Source of the DNA: Pisolithus tinctorius | Lineage: Eukaryota > Basidiomycota > Agaricomycetes > Boletales > Pisolithaceae | Assembly: GCA_024663395.1 (NCBI GenBank) | Contig: JANFAH010000010.1 | Coordinates: 496,001 to 560,000 of the forward strand | Direction: 5' to 3' | DNA: 64,000 nt | In this document: positions 12,477 to 24,785 of the stretch, in pieces | Numbering within the stretch: the stretch's first letter is position 1 | How the letters are laid out: the number at the start of each line of letters is the position of its first letter | Notes under the pieces: model-generated | Seen by the model: only the letters and a program-made list of their open reading frames with translations | Database searches by the model: none | Told to the model about the DNA's origin: nothing | Translations under genes and position numbers: made by a program

Positions 12477-14335
12477 TGTGAGTCAAAGTGTGGCAAGGTG
12501 GTGAAAACCAACCAAAACCAACACCAAAGACAAGTACGAGTGAGTGGTGGTTTACCTCCATGAAACCTGGAGGGCAGAGAAACCTGATGTGGGGGGGGGA
12601 CTTCAAGTAGAGGGTGCTCCTGGCACAAGTTGTTGACAAGTTATGCAGGAGTAGATAAGTGAGTGATGATTGGATGGGGGGGGTGCTGAACAAAGTAAAG
12701 GTGTTCAGCTGAAAGGACTTCTGAAATGATGGACTTTGATAAAAACATGCTCCTGGCGCAAGTTGTTGACGAGTTATGCAGGAGTGGAGGGATGACTAAG
12801 CAAGACTGCTGACTAAGAGGAAGCTATGGATGATGAAGGATGGCAGATAGACTCTTCTGAATGAGCCTCAACTACCAAGTATACAAATGATGACAGATAG
12901 ACCCCTTCATGGAGCCTCAACTGTCAACAATGAGATATGCTGAGCTGAACTGAACTGACTGCTGGACTGCTTCTGATTGCTTCTTGGATTGCCTCTTGGT
13001 AGCTAAGTACATGGGGGTTTATATACTGGGGGGGAGCACAGCTTGTGACAAACAAGGCACAAACACTTGGTAAGTAATGAGTAAGGACTGAGTAATCATG
13101 ATGAGTAAGCAAGAAATGAAAAGTAAGCAAGCAAAGAGGATTGGTAAGTATTGGCAATAAACGAGTCAAGGATAGTCAAAATATCACAGAATGAGTCAAA
13201 TGGAGTCAGAACTGAGTAAGTGCACTGATATCACATTAGGGGGTGGCGATGCAAGTTAGATCTTGGTGGAGACATCTCTAGATCCAAAGATGGCATGACA
13301 GATGGACAGTGTTTCCAAACAGGGAAGTATTAATCCCAGAATTGAAGGGCATGAGTCAGGCGTCAAAGGGGGTAGGGCATTGGGGGTCTGTGGGGCAATG
13401 GGAGCATACATGATTGCATCTCCCACCCTTTCATCCTCTCAGCAAAGTTAACAAAAACTTCACAGATAGGGTTCTGATGGAGGAGGAGGAGAAGGGGGGA
13501 GGTCTTCTGCTGAATCTTGCAGTAAGAAGGCAAGATGCATGTCATACTCATCATGAATGCAATCAGGGAGGCTGGAGAACAGTAGATTATGCTGCAGCTG
13601 TTGCAATGCAGGAAGAATGATGGACGAGACTGGAATAAAGATGGTGCAGGGAGCAGGGAGGAATGATCCATATGCTTCATCAAGAGGGGAGACTGAAACA
13701 ATCACATAAGACCTTTCTAACCAAGTGACAGACCTGAGGCAACCAAAGAATGTCCTTCTGGAAGTCATACTGACAAGGAGAACATGCTGACCAAGCTGCA
13801 TGGGATGAGACAGGGCTGACAATGATGGGATGAACCAGGGGGCTTCAGGATGGAAGCTGGTGGGAATGCCTGGCAGATATACATAGCCATTGTCTCTGGC
13901 AAATGAGACAAGCAAGATGATCGACAAAGAGGCGGCCATGATTGATGGACTTAGTGAAATGAGCATCTGATGGATGGAGTGCTGTAGAAATGCATAGGGT
14001 GCAAGGATCCTCTCCAAATTTGGAAGGAAGAATCGTGGGGCTGAGCACTTTAAGCAAGTGTGAGAACAGAGTCAATATCTTTGGAAATGGTAGAGATATG
14101 ATGAAAACTGGAATGCTGTACACAGGTGCTAAAAAATTTCAATGCGCACTTAACTCACTTCCTCTTTTCTCTTTAGCACTGATGACTCATTCTTGTGTGA
14201 AGGATGACTGTTAATGTCTGGCAGTCTTTCTATGCATGAGGCCTTTGTCTTCATCTGCATGCATGGGCATTATGCACAACTTGTTGATGAATTAGGCAGA
14301 GTCAGCTGTAACCATGTCCACAACACCTTTGGTGT
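12477..14335 (-). mobile_element. Element X copy 1 (about 1.86 kb), inserted in a coding region
   Basis: This block recurs in opposite orientation at 41441-43290. It begins (minus strand) ACACCAAAGGTGTTG and ends TTTGACTCACA. The flanks are GCTGTCAC before and TCACTCAAG after. Removing the element restores one TCAC and an uninterrupted codon series, giving a 4-bp target duplication. It contains a TATA-like GTATATAAACCCCC and a conserved 185-residue ORF. No transposase, reverse transcriptase or LTR structure is recognised. Confidence 0.75.
13460..14017 (-). pseudogene. Conserved 185-codon ORF of element X, function unknown
   Basis: Encodes a protein beginning MERILAPYAFLQHS, with ARDNGYVYLPG in the middle and a proline-rich end (PPSPPPPSEP). 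The plus-strand copy at 41760-42317 keeps the same frame and ending, with one stop (TAA near 42059) where copy 1 has a sense codon. Conservation of the frame in two diverged copies suggests former coding. The GTG/ATG start is uncertain and no family is recognised. Confidence 0.4.
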
Positions 14336-14637
14336 GTGACAGCAAGGACTTGGAATTTGGGGGACTCATCAACTGAGAAGATCACTTTCGCAATCTTGAT
14401 GTATATTGCATTCTTCCCATGTCACAATTGTTGCTTAATCCTACCTTCCTCTCGAGCATCTTGTGTGGAGTCAGAAAACAACTTCTTCCACTCTGCTTTG
14501 TGGGTCCTACACCACTTGATAAGATGATCGGTCTACACAGCATAAGTCTTCTCCCATATAACATGAGGGACCACTGCTTTTGTCGCTGATCTGGTGGGTT
14601 GTGATGCCAGGGGAGGCGCAGATGGCTCAGACTCCAT

Positions 14638-15177
14638 GGCAGTCAGAGTTTGAATACTGACATTCTCAGCCAAAAACTCACCACAAACACCTGACAAACA
14701 CCCAAGGAATTAGCCAAACCTCTAGCAACTTTGAGCAGCCCTATTGACTGTTTGTGGGTCCTGCTATGGGTGGTGAGAAATTTGTACAATTTTGTATAAT
14801 GTATAATGACTCAGCACAATATGATAATAATATTAGCCCTCTGGGCGCTCCTGGACACACAGTGCAGGACACATGATGTTATGCCTAGTACAGATTACAG
14901 GAAATTCACATCTATATAGAAAGTATGTCCCATCAGTCTGAAATCAGACCCTATAGAAAATATGTCCCATCAGTATGGAATATACAGAAAACATTCTCTA
15001 TCAGTTGGGAGTTTTGGATTGTCTGTGAGAAGGATTATGTTGGGTGGTAGACTTTGTAGCTGGGGAGAGGGGTTAGATATTGTCAGATGGTTAGGCAGAA
15101 AGTGGCTTATGAGTTGATGATGATGATGTGAAGGATAGGAGGGATGCATAATGAGATAGAGCCACAGACATGTCCTC
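14638..15177. other. Spacer before Gypsy G1; nothing recognised
   Basis: Contains a short direct repeat (two ATGTCCCATCAGT blocks near 14927 and 14965) and a GAT microsatellite near 15117. No gene seen. Confidence 0.5.
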
Positions 15178-15182
15178 CAAGA

Positions 15183-15705
15183 TGTCATAGCCATGTCTTG
15201 ACCCTGGCCAGATTTGGCCTTGTATTCATTCAGTCTGGCCTTGGCCTTGCCAACCCCATGTCTCCAGTTAGTCTAGTGCAGTGAACACTGCTTTGCAGTG
15301 CTTGTCATTTCAGTTAAACTCTGCCTGGTCTTGTCTCCAGTCCACCTGTCCTGGTCTCTGCCATCTTAGTCATACATTACTAATACTTGTCTTACCAATC
15401 ACCTTAGCAATCTTTGCAAGACTGGCATTACTGGTCTCCATACTATAGTTGTCTCTGGTATATAAACTCATAGATACTTGGCCTGTACTCCTCAGTCTGA
15501 AATCAACTAAGTTACCCTGATAATCCCACCTTGGCCTCAGACTCAGACTGAGACCCATGCAAGGGAATAGTGCTGTAATCTCAGTTGCTAAGTCCAATCA
15601 GTCCACCCCTCTGTACCTTTGACTTTCCCCCTGATCCCAACCCCTTGGCCTTGTGCCCACTTCAGTCTCTGGTCCAGCCTCAACCTGGACAACCCAAACT
15701 TGACA
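15183..15705 (+). repeat. G1 5' LTR
   Basis: 523 bp, TG...CA ends. It has a TATA-like GGTATATAAAC near 15458. It differs from the 3' LTR mostly by paired TG/CA substitutions. Confidence 0.93.
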
Positions 15706-15734
15706 GTATTTCAGACTCTCCACTTGTGTGCCCA

Positions 15735-16918
15735 GACATCCAATACCCCCACACCATGTCATCCCACTGCTCCCATCCCCAAGGGTGACCCTGGTGATGA
15801 TGGGCCAGGCAACGATGATGATAATAACCCTGATGATGATGACCCTGGCAATGGTCCTGGTGATGATAATCCAGATGAGAATGACCTGGAGGACAAACTG
15901 GACTTCCCAGATCCAGACACCAAGCCCACCATTACAGTCCTAGACAACCTCACAGCAGCCATCAAACTGTTGGCTTGCAAACTAGTCCTGAATCCTCAAG
16001 CAGGACCAAGTTACACAAGCCTGACACCTTTGATGGCACTGACCCTAAGAAACTTTGTGCCTTCTTCATTCAGTGTGAGCTAAATTTCCAAGACCATCTC
16101 TGGGCTTTCAGGACTAACCATGCCAAAGTCATCTTCATGCAATCTTACCTCAAAGGCATGGCCCTCAAGTGGTTCAAGCCAGACTTGCTCACACTCAACA
16201 ACCCCAATGACTGGCCTCTCTGGATGGACTCCTGGAGGGAGTTTGTCCTATAGTTACAAACCACCTTCAGCCCCCATGACCCAGTCACTGATGCTGAGAG
16301 TCAGCTTGACCATCTACACATGAAAGATAACCAGCACATTAACAAGTATGTAGTTGACTTTAATTGGCTCGCTTCACAAGTCTGAGGCTACAGAGATGGT
16401 GCACTGTGCCATCACTTCTACTCTGGCCTCCCAGACTGAATCAAAGATGAGGTCAGTTGGGTTGGCAAGCCCCAGACACTGCATGAGCTCCACCACCTCA
16501 CCCAAGAGATAGATGCATGCTATTGGGAGTGCAAGGAAGAAGTCCAGTGGGCAAGTAAGCACCAAGGCTCATCCAACTCCAGCAACAATAAGTCTGGAGG
16601 CTCTGGTAACAACAATCAGCCCAAGACCAGCAGCAACATCAACTCTGGACCTTCTCCCAAGCTGGCTTCATTGAAGCTGGGAAACAATAACAGCAATTCA
16701 TCTAAGCCTGAACCTAGCAAACTCAGGAAGGATGGAAAGTTCACCCCAGAAGAATGCAAGTGTTGCATTGAGGGCAACCTCTGCATGTTCTGTGGAGGCC
16801 CTGGCCACTTCACTGAGAAGTGCCCCAAGAAGACTGGAAAGGCCAAGGCTCATGCCACAGCCACCACCAAGGCTGCACTGGCCTCAGGCTTGGGTCCTAC
16901 CCCCAAGACCAAAAAATA
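15735..16918 (+). pseudogene. gag: G1 gag (retrotransposon capsid), decayed
   Basis: Acidic N-terminal region (poly-Asp/Asn near 15800-15890), then a retrotransposon-gag capsid block (KLHKPDTFDGTDPKKL, about 16008) through WPLWMDSWREFVL. It ends with a Ser/Asn-rich linker and one CCHC zinc knuckle CMFCGGPGHFTEKC (about 16783-16824). The frame changes near 15975, and stops are present near 16250 and 16382. The capsid packages element RNA. Gag ends at TAG 16917-16919. Confidence 0.8.
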
Positions 16919-16989
16919 GGTAGCAGCTCCTGGGACTCCACACAATCTGGGAGCTGTGTTGACTCCAGTTGTGCAAACTTGGAGGCTTG

Positions 16990-19900
16990 TCTCAATGTGT
17001 CCACTCTTTCCAGTCCAAACTCTTTAACCCCCTATGTCACATTAGAAAATCATGAACTACCTTGGCTTTGTACTTTAGTGGACTCTGGCTCCACTCATTG
17101 TTTTATAGATAATCAGTTTGCTAATCAACATTCATTTGCCCTGTGCTCAGTCTCACCAATCTGACTCTGGCTTTTTGATGGAATGTCCACCTTCACCATA
17201 ACCCAAGCAGTAGATGTCAACATCTGCTTCACATCCAGTGATGTCACCCCAGTAACCCTGCATCTAGCCCTGTTGGATTCTGAGTGTAAGATAGTCCTTG
17301 GACATGACTGGCTCACCCACTACAATCTGTTGATTGATTGGGTATTGGGCAGTCTAACATTCCAGACTCCTGCACAAGGAATGCCAACCCCATCGACACC
17401 CCCTGTAAGCCTGGTTCCCACTGGCCTTCCTGACCCTGGTCCTAGTGACCAACCTGGCCTCACACCATCTGTACCAGTCTCCAACTCCCTGGCTCGCACC
17501 CCCCTGAAGGCCCCTCTCATTTCCCTAATCAATGCAGCCACCTTTGTGTGCACCTGCAAACTAGAAGGGTCTGTCCAGTTCCAACTTCAGCTCCACCCCT
17601 TGGACTCAGCTCATGCCTGATTGGCCTCAGCCTCCCCTTCTCTGGCCTTACCCAATGTCCCAGAAGAGTACCATGACTTCACTGATGTATTCAGCAAGGC
17701 CAAGGCCTTGGTACTCCCACCACACCAGGAGTATGACCTGAAGATAGAGCTTGAAGAAGGAACAACCCTGCCTCTCAGCACCATCTACTCACTGTCCCCA
17801 GTCAAGCTGCAAGCTCTCTGGACTTTCATCGATGAATACCTCACTACTGGTTTCATTCAGCCAACATCTTCCCCCTATGCTGCACCAGTCCTCTTTGTTA
17901 AAAAGAAGGACAGCTCCTTCCAGCTCTGTGTAGACTTCTGCGGCCTTTATAAAATCACTAAGAAGGACTGCTACCCACTCCTGCTCATCTCTGACCTTTT
18001 AGATTCACCAAGCCAAGCCAAGATCTATACAAAGATTGATCTTTGGCATGCCTACCATCTCATCCAGATTGCCCTGGGTGATGAATGGAAGACTGCTTTT
18101 TGGACTCAGTATGGATCCTGTGAGTGGCTAGTAATGCCCTTCAGCCTCACCAATGCCCCAGCCACCTTCCAACACTTTGTGAATACCATCTTCATGGACA
18201 TGTTGGATGTCTGTGTGGTTGTCTACCTGGACAATATCTTAATCTACTCTGGAGATAAGGAATCCCATAAGCAGCATGTCTGAGAAGTCCTCCACCAGCT
18301 TTGGCTTCATGGCCTTTATGTGAAGCTGGAGAAATGTGAGTTTCACTCAGACTCAGTCAAATATCTTGGTTTCCACCTCTCCCCTGCCAGCCCCACAATG
18401 TCAAAGGAAAAAGTCCAGACCATCTGCAATTGGCCTGAGCCTTTCAAGGTCAAAGACATTCAATCTTTCCTCAGCTTTGCCAACTTTTACTGCCATTTTA
18501 TCTTTAACTATTTGGACATCATCATACCACTGACTTGGCTTACCTGCAAGGGGGCTCCTTGGAACTTTTCTGAGGAGTGCTGCTGGTCATTCAATAACCT
18601 CAAGGCCACCTTTACTACCATGCCAGTCTTAACTCATTTCATCCCCAGGGTTCCTATTACTGTTGAGACTGATGCATCAGACTATGCCATTGCTGGCATC
18701 CTATCTATCACCTGTGGTGATGGCCAGATACATCTGGTCGCATTCTACTCCCAAACTCTGACTGCCCCAGAGTTGAATTATGATACCCACAATAAGGAAT
18801 TGCTTGCAATCTTTGAAGCATTCCAGACCTGGTGCCACCACCTTGAGGGTTCAGCCTCACTGGTCAGTGTTGTTACTGACCATAAGAACCTAGAGTACTT
18901 TTCTACCTCTAAAGTACTCACTCGCTGCCAAGCTCACTGGTCTGAATTCCTTTCACAGTTCAATATGATCATCAGGTTCAGGCCTGGTAAGCTTGGGGCT
19001 AAGCCTGACACGCTAACTAGATGATGGGATGTCTACCCCAAAGAGGGGGATAGCAGCTATGCCTGAGTGAACCTGCAAAACCTGAGACCAGTCTTCACCC
19101 AGGAGCAACTAGTGGTCTCCCTTTGTGCAACCCACCTTGAGTACCTGGTCTTATGTGCAGTCACACTGATGGATATAGAGAAACTTCATAGTGACATCCT
19201 GACTGCACTGCCAGATGACCTGGTCTGACATGTCTGATCCCCAGTGGTCAGTAGATGACACCAGTTTCCTTCGGCTTGATGGAAGGATCTATGCACCAGA
19301 CTCAAACAACCTTTACCTTAGGGTCTTGCACCTCAAGCATGACCACCCTCTGTCTGGCCATTTCAGCCAAAACCGAACCCTGGAACTCATACAGCATGAA
19401 TATACCTGGCCTGGCCTCAGGACATTTGTCAAAGACTATGTCCATTCTTGCAGAGCCTGTGCTTGGGCTAAGGTTCCCCACCACCAGCCTTATGGCCTTC
19501 TCAAACAACTTCCAGTGCTGGAGAAGCCATGGAACTCCATCTCTATGGATTTCATTGAGCAGCTTCTGGCCTCATCAGGCTTCACAGCCATCCTTGTAGT
19601 AGTTGACCAGCTTTCCAAGCAGGCCATATTCATCCCAACCCATGACACTATCATGGCCCCAGAACTTGCCAAACTTTTCTTACTCCATGTCTTTTCTAAG
19701 CATGGAGTGCTGGCCCATGTAACCTCAGACTGAGGCTTGGAGTTTGTGTCTCATTTCTTCTGGTCACTTGGTAAGGCCTTAGATATGTGCTTACACTTCA
19801 CCTTGGGCTATCACCCCAAAGGTGATGGCCAGACCAAGAGGACCAACCAGACCCTTGAACAGTATCTCCAAGTGTACTGCAACTACCAGCAGGACAACTG

Positions 19901-20500
19901 GGCCAACCTACTACCTTTGGCCAAGTTTGCTTACAATAATGCCCCTAGTGCTACTACTGGTGTTTCCCCTTTTTTTGCTAATAAGGGCTACCATCCCAAT
20001 ATCTCAGTGTACCTGCAGCACAACCTTACCTCCACTCGGGCTTGTGACTATGCAGTCAACTTAGACCTGCTGCATCAATACCTATGGGAAGAAATGACCC
20101 TAACACAACAGTGCTATCAAGGACTGGCTGATGCTAAACGCATGCTGGCCCTGGACTTCAAGGTTGGTGACCAAGTATATGTTGGGGCCAAATAATTCCA
20201 ATCAACTCAGCCTTCCAAGAAACTCTCAGAGAAGAATCTTGGACTGTATCTGGTCATAGCCCAGGCCAGTACCCACTTGTTCACATTGCACCTGCCAGAC
20301 TCAATGTGCACAGTGCATCTGGTCTTCCATGTTTCCCAACTCAAGCCAGCCATCCCTAATACCATCCCAAACTGGACTCAACCACCACCCCCACCAGTCA
20401 AAGTCAACAGTGAACTAGAGTTCGAGGTAGCTGAAATCCTTGACTCCAAGGTTGACCAGTGTCACCAGTGTTGGTTACAGTACTTAGTCTGGTGGACTGG
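16990..20500 (+). pseudogene. pol: G1 pol: protease, RT, RNase H, integrase, chromodomain start
   Basis: Protease motif LVDSGSTHCFID near 17078. RT at 17621-18283 with PVLFVKKKDSSF, KIDLWHAYHLIQI and the catalytic box altered to YLDN. RNase H near 18660 (ETDASDYAIAGIL). Integrase zinc finger and core at 19215-20195, with ISMDFIEQ and the second Asp at TSD next to a TGA (19731-19733). The chromodomain begins near 20415 and is cut after YLVWWTG at 20500 by the nested insertion. Further stops lie at 18281 and 19022 and a TAA near 20193. Most stops can be explained as CGA to TGA. Confidence 0.88.
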
Positions 20501-20851
20501 TGTAGGGAATGTAATTTCCCTACTAGGGGAATTGTTTTATTTTGTTCATTTTATTCAGTTTTGATTCTAGATGTTTTTTCTGCTAGTGGTACTTAGAATT
20601 TCGCATTTTGGTCGCTTAGTCAGCACTATCTAGTACTGGATGTAGTTAGTTTTTTTTAAAAGAAAAGACGAGTTACCACAGATGAGAGACGAGTTCGAGC
20701 AGGTCGTTTCCCTGCACCCAGACAGCCATAGAAGCCTTCAGATGACTACCAGGATCCAGTCCCAGGCTATAGAAGCCCCTTTTGGCTTACTCACTCCCAT
20801 CAGATTTCACCTTTCCCCTCAACCTCTCCCATTTAAATCCCCTTTCCTACA
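20501..20851 (+). repeat. LTR 1 of gag-only array
   Basis: 351 bp, TGTAGGGAATG...CTTTCCTACA; the ends are inverted repeats. A near-identical LTR lies at 37309-37659 and a diverged one at 23952-24300. Confidence 0.92.
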
Positions 20852-21013
20852 ACTGGAGCCCACCATGAGGGGCTTCTGTCTTCGCCTGGCACCCATCCCA
20901 ACCTTCCCAGATTCAGTTTTGCAGTCTCCAGCTTCATTTTCACAATTTTCAGGCTTGGTTTAGCAGATTTCGCCCTTTGGTCCCATTTTTGCAGTCACTT
21001 CACTCGCATTTTT

Positions 21014-22447
21014 GTGTTTTCCCACTCACATGCACTCACATATCAAGTACTCGCACTCGTATTACCCACTAATTTCATGCTCAGCCTCAAAATTCCATGC
21101 CGAGGCTCGCCCGAAGCACTGAGCTTCTCTGGGCACCCTGAGGACTTACAATCCTATTTCAATGACATAATCGACTTCTGTGATGGATTCAGGCTCTTGG
21201 ACGGGCTCGCATGCATCAAATTTGTGCTCAAATATGCGCCTTTTGAGTCGGCAGACCTCTGGTCCCACTTCGTCAGTAGTAGCAAAGGAGATTGGGCTCG
21301 CTTTACCTCAGAAGTCACTCAGCAGTATCAAGAATTACAGGAGGTCACCTGAAACAAGTTCTACAAACTTCACAAGGCGCTCACAAGCTCAGACACCATC
21401 TCAACATCATCCCTGAGCGAATATTACCACATTTTTCATCGCTTTTCATTGTCTCTCGAGAAGGAACATGGGCTGCTACCCCACCTAACATCCAGCTTCT
21501 TTTATGGATTCCCACCTGAGTTCAGACAAGAGCGTCTTGAGTTTCATGACCCACCAACTCAAACCTTTACTGTACCTAGCCTTATAGCTGCAGCAGGACA
21601 GGTTCTCGTGCTTGGCGATGGCCTCTGGAAGAGCCGCAAAGTTGACAGTTCATGTGCACAGCCACCACATGCCTCAGACAATCATTCCCCCCGTCGTTCA
21701 TATTCGTTCTGCTTCTTCTTTGGACTTTCAGGCCATATTCGGGCAGGTTGCCATTCATTCAAGTCGTATTTAGCTTTGGGAAAGTGTCTACTTGTTGACG
21801 GCTGCGTTGTTCTACCTACAGGACTGGAAATCCCGCGCAAAGTTGCTGGACAGACTCTACAAGACCGTCTCGACAACTGGTCTTCATTGACAAGCCAGTT
21901 CGAGACTCATAGGGGCTCGTCGCTCACTTGCTCACTTTTGCCCACAGCTGCACCCTCTCAAAGCGTGTTCGACACACCATCGCACATACCCACTCAGATG
22001 AGCATCATGCATACTCAGTCCCTACCTACTGTCCAGCTCGAGCCAGTAGTACCTGACCCACCAGCCATTCGGTCTCATCGCTCATCAGCCAAGCACTCTC
22101 ACAGCTCACCACATGTGCAGCCACAGTCGAGGTGGCCATGTAGCCAAGGCCAATCACCCTCGCATCCTCGTTCACATTCATGCTCACAGACTCAAACGGG
22201 TTCATACACATGTTCGAAAGATGAATTCATGCCAGTCCGGTCGTATTCCCACAGCTTGAAGCAGCATCATGCTCGAAGGCACTTGTATTCATATTCAACC
22301 AGTAGCTCACTCCCTTCTTCCTCGTCCTCGTCCTCACACTTGCACACTCATTCACATTCGAGGAAGGTACATTCATATGTCCGCTCCAAGCCGAAGCGAT
22401 TGCGCAGCCACAGTCGTGCGCCCCGGCGCTCTCGAAGAGCATGTTAA
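21014..22447 (+). pseudogene. gag: Gag of unit A with zinc knuckle and Ser/Arg-rich tail
   Basis: One frame from 21014 to 22447, broken only by a TGA at 21350-21352. A capsid-like N-terminus (CRGSPEALSFSGHPEDLQSY) is followed by a knuckle region where CFFFGLSGHIRAGC lacks the second Cys that unit B retains (CFFCG). The last 130 residues are a Ser/His/Arg-rich tail resembling an RNA-binding SR domain. Expected role: a virus-like-particle capsid that packages the element RNA. The family call is by motif order only. Confidence 0.75.
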
Positions 22448-22789
22448 CACTGCATGTCACACAAGTTCTGTTATGTTTTTCATTTCTTTTTGTTGCTTAT
22501 TGATCCTGCAGTATCTAGTATGGATCTACCTACGTTGTTATGCAAAGTTTTCAGTACATTATACATGTTTAGTTTTTCTTTTCTTTTGTTCTGTGTTCTA
22601 CCCCCCAGGCTCGAGTTCCCCATGGAACACCTAATCGCATCACACCTAGCACCTTCCTGCACTCTACATGATGCCTCCCATCCACGGATACAGCCCTAAC
22701 AAGGCATGCCATCGACGAAATCACTGTTGACACCGCTCGTCGCTCGTCGCTCATCAAGGTGAATACTACCTCCCTCATACTGAGCACGT

Positions 22790-23951
22790 ATCCAGCGCAT
22801 ATCTCGCTCGTTTTTGCGCCGCGCCTCTCTATTTTTGGCGGGCTCGTACTACTCGATGCCAGCTCTCTGTCGGTACCAAGCTCGTTTGCATGCGCCCAGC
22901 CGTTCAGGAGATATTTGCGTTTTTGTGGATAGGTCCATTCTCAGGGTCCTGTACTCATATCTCGCTCGTTTGCGCGTCGCGCCTCTCGGTTTTTGGGAAT
23001 ATTGTAGACCTCGACAAATGTTCCATGTCGATATCTGGGTTGTTCTGATATGTCCAGTAGCTCCGGAGATATTTGCATTTTTGTGCGAAGGGCCATCCTC
23101 GAGGTCTTGCCATAGCTGCTCGCGCAGTTCTGTGTCGCTCCTCTCGCTTTTCGGGTCATTCATCCCGCTCGCTGAACCCTTCCTGGGGACGTCTACTTTG
23201 TAAATTTCTGCGCAACCGTTATCGAGATATCTGCGTTTTCGTATCCAGAGGGCCTCAAGACAGTTTGGCATATAACGCAGGATCAGCTGATCCAATCGGC
23301 GTGTTTCCTTGTTCTCCCTGTTCATCTATGAGTCCTCTACCATCTCACGGAGTTTTGTGTTGATCCTCCCAGCTGTTGTTGTGCAAGTCGATCCCTTCTC
23401 CCTGCCCTTGAGGTCCTCTCGTTGTATCTCACGCATCTGAGCGCTACTCCTTTCGCTTTCCCGGCAGTCCATTCCCCTCACATAGCCCTTTCTGGGGACG
23501 CCTCTTCTGTCAAGTTCCGCGCAGCTGTCATCGAGATATGCCCATTTTTGTGGTTGGAGACACTTTCGGACGATTCTTTGAATATCTCACCCGTTTCTCC
23601 ACCAGATCTCTCGCTTTTCGGGATCCTGATGCTACTATTCGACAGCTTCCGAATAGTAGCTTTTCCGTTGTTGCTGCAGAACTCATGGCTACATTTGGTT
23701 TTTGGTGGATGAGGGTACTTTTAGGCAGATTTATGGATATCTCAGGATTGGGTGTGCAGATCCTCTCCTCTCATTTTTCAAGGTACTTGCTGCATTCCCT
23801 TCTGTCATCATGTCTCGTATTGCGGCGTTCTGAGCACCCATTTTCCCTCGACGAGTTGTTGTCTTGGCCTCCCTCATGACTTTGGACTCTTGTGTAGTTG
23901 AGCCGCCTTCGGGTTGACTGGGGACAGCCAAGATCTCGAGTACCCCTGGGA
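22790..23951 (+). repeat. Degenerate tandem repeats of about 160 bp downstream of gag
   Basis: A unit marked by GAGATATTTGC followed by TTTTTGTG recurs near 22907, 23065, 23225 and 23533. A TCTCGCTTTT-type block recurs near 22800, 22960, 23135, 23450 and 23605. There is no long ORF. The same zone follows gag of unit B. Confidence 0.7.
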
Positions 23952-24300
23952 TGTAGGGAATGTAATTTCCCTATCAGGGGAATTGTTTTATTTTGCCTGT
24001 CTTACTTAGTTTTCATTCTAGATACATTTTTCTATGAGTGGTACTTAGATTTCGCATTTTTGGTTGCTTAGTCAGCAGTAGTGCTACTTGTGTATGGTTT
24101 TTTCCTTTAGAAAAAATAGATGAGTTACCAGAGATGAGAGATGAGATTGAGCAAGTCATTCCCTGCACCAAGACAGCCTCAGAAGCCTTCAGACAACTAC
24201 CAGGATCCTTGCCTAGGCTATAGAAGCCCCCTTTGGCTTACTCATCCCCTCAGATAATCCAACTACCCAGTCTTCACATTCTTAAATCTATTTTCCTACA
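23952..24300 (+). repeat. LTR 2 (shared middle LTR)
   Basis: 349 bp, more diverged from LTRs 1 and 3 than they are from each other. It is followed by another primer-site-like ACTGGAGCCC and a second gag. Confidence 0.9.
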
Positions 24301-24785
24301 ACTGGAGCCCACTGTGAGGGGCTTCTGTCTTAGCCTGGCACCCATCCAACCCTTCCCAGAATTTATTTTGCAGTCTCCAGCTTCATTTTCGCAATTTTCA
24401 GGTTCAGTTTAGCAGATTTCACCTTTCGGTCTCATTTTTGCAGTCACTTCGCTCGCATTTTCATGTTTTCCCACTCGTGCACACTCATGTATCAAGCACT
24501 CACACTCATATTACCTACAAACTTCATGCTCGGCCTCAAAATTCCATGCTGAGGCTCACCTGAAGCACCGAGCTTCTCTGGGCACCCCAAGGACTTACAA
24601 TCCTATTTCGATGACATAATCGACTTCTGTGATGGATTCGGGCTCTCAGACGGACCCAAGTGAATCAGATTTGCTCTCAAGTATGCACCTTTCGAGTTGG
24701 CAGACCTCTGGTCCCACTTCATCAGTAGTAGCAAAGGAGATTGGGCTCACTTTACCTCAGAAATCACTCAGCAGTATCCAGAATT
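24301..24785 (+). pseudogene. gag: Unit B gag, 5' fragment
   Basis: Parallels 20852-21345 of unit A, with stops and CpG loss. It breaks off after CAGCAGTATCCAGAATT. Relative to unit A, about 300 bp of gag are missing between here and the resumption at about 34785. Confidence 0.8.

Larger units (their letters stand above)
11070..14637 (-). pseudogene. Broken member of an expanded mushroom gene family, split by element X
   Basis: The 5' part (14637-14336) encodes a segment with KLFSDSTQDAREEGR and FSVDESPKFQVLAV. The 3' part resumes at 12476 with QDNPAVF and continues to 11070 with REFPWWGELHGWWHTNPAYN, a Ser/Pro-rich middle and a C-terminal coiled-coil rich in Gln/Glu/Leu (11070-11350). Both halves match the layout of large, poorly characterised Agaricomycete families. 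A GT-AG intron (50 bp) is visible just before the ATGATCAAGAGG at about 12218. The gene is inactivated by the 1.86-kb insertion and by at least two in-frame stops in the 5' part (TAG and TGA). 11070-12218 may still look intact in isolation. The molecular function is unknown. Confidence 0.6.
20501..24300 (+). mobile_element. Gag-only LTR retrotransposon, unit A
   Basis: LTR at 20501-20851, a TGG-initiated putative primer-binding site at 20854, a gag ORF, a 1.2-kb noncoding zone of about 160-bp degenerate repeats and an LTR at 23952-24300. No protease, RT or integrase is recognisable, so it must use enzymes in trans. It shares its middle LTR with unit B, giving LTR-gag-LTR-gag-LTR over 20501-37659 with target duplication CTGG (20497-20500 and 37660-37663). 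Confidence 0.85.

Noticed and set aside
22849..23325. 158-codon minus-strand ORF
   Set aside because: Lies in the degenerate noncoding repeat zone, and the homologous zone of unit B does not keep it.
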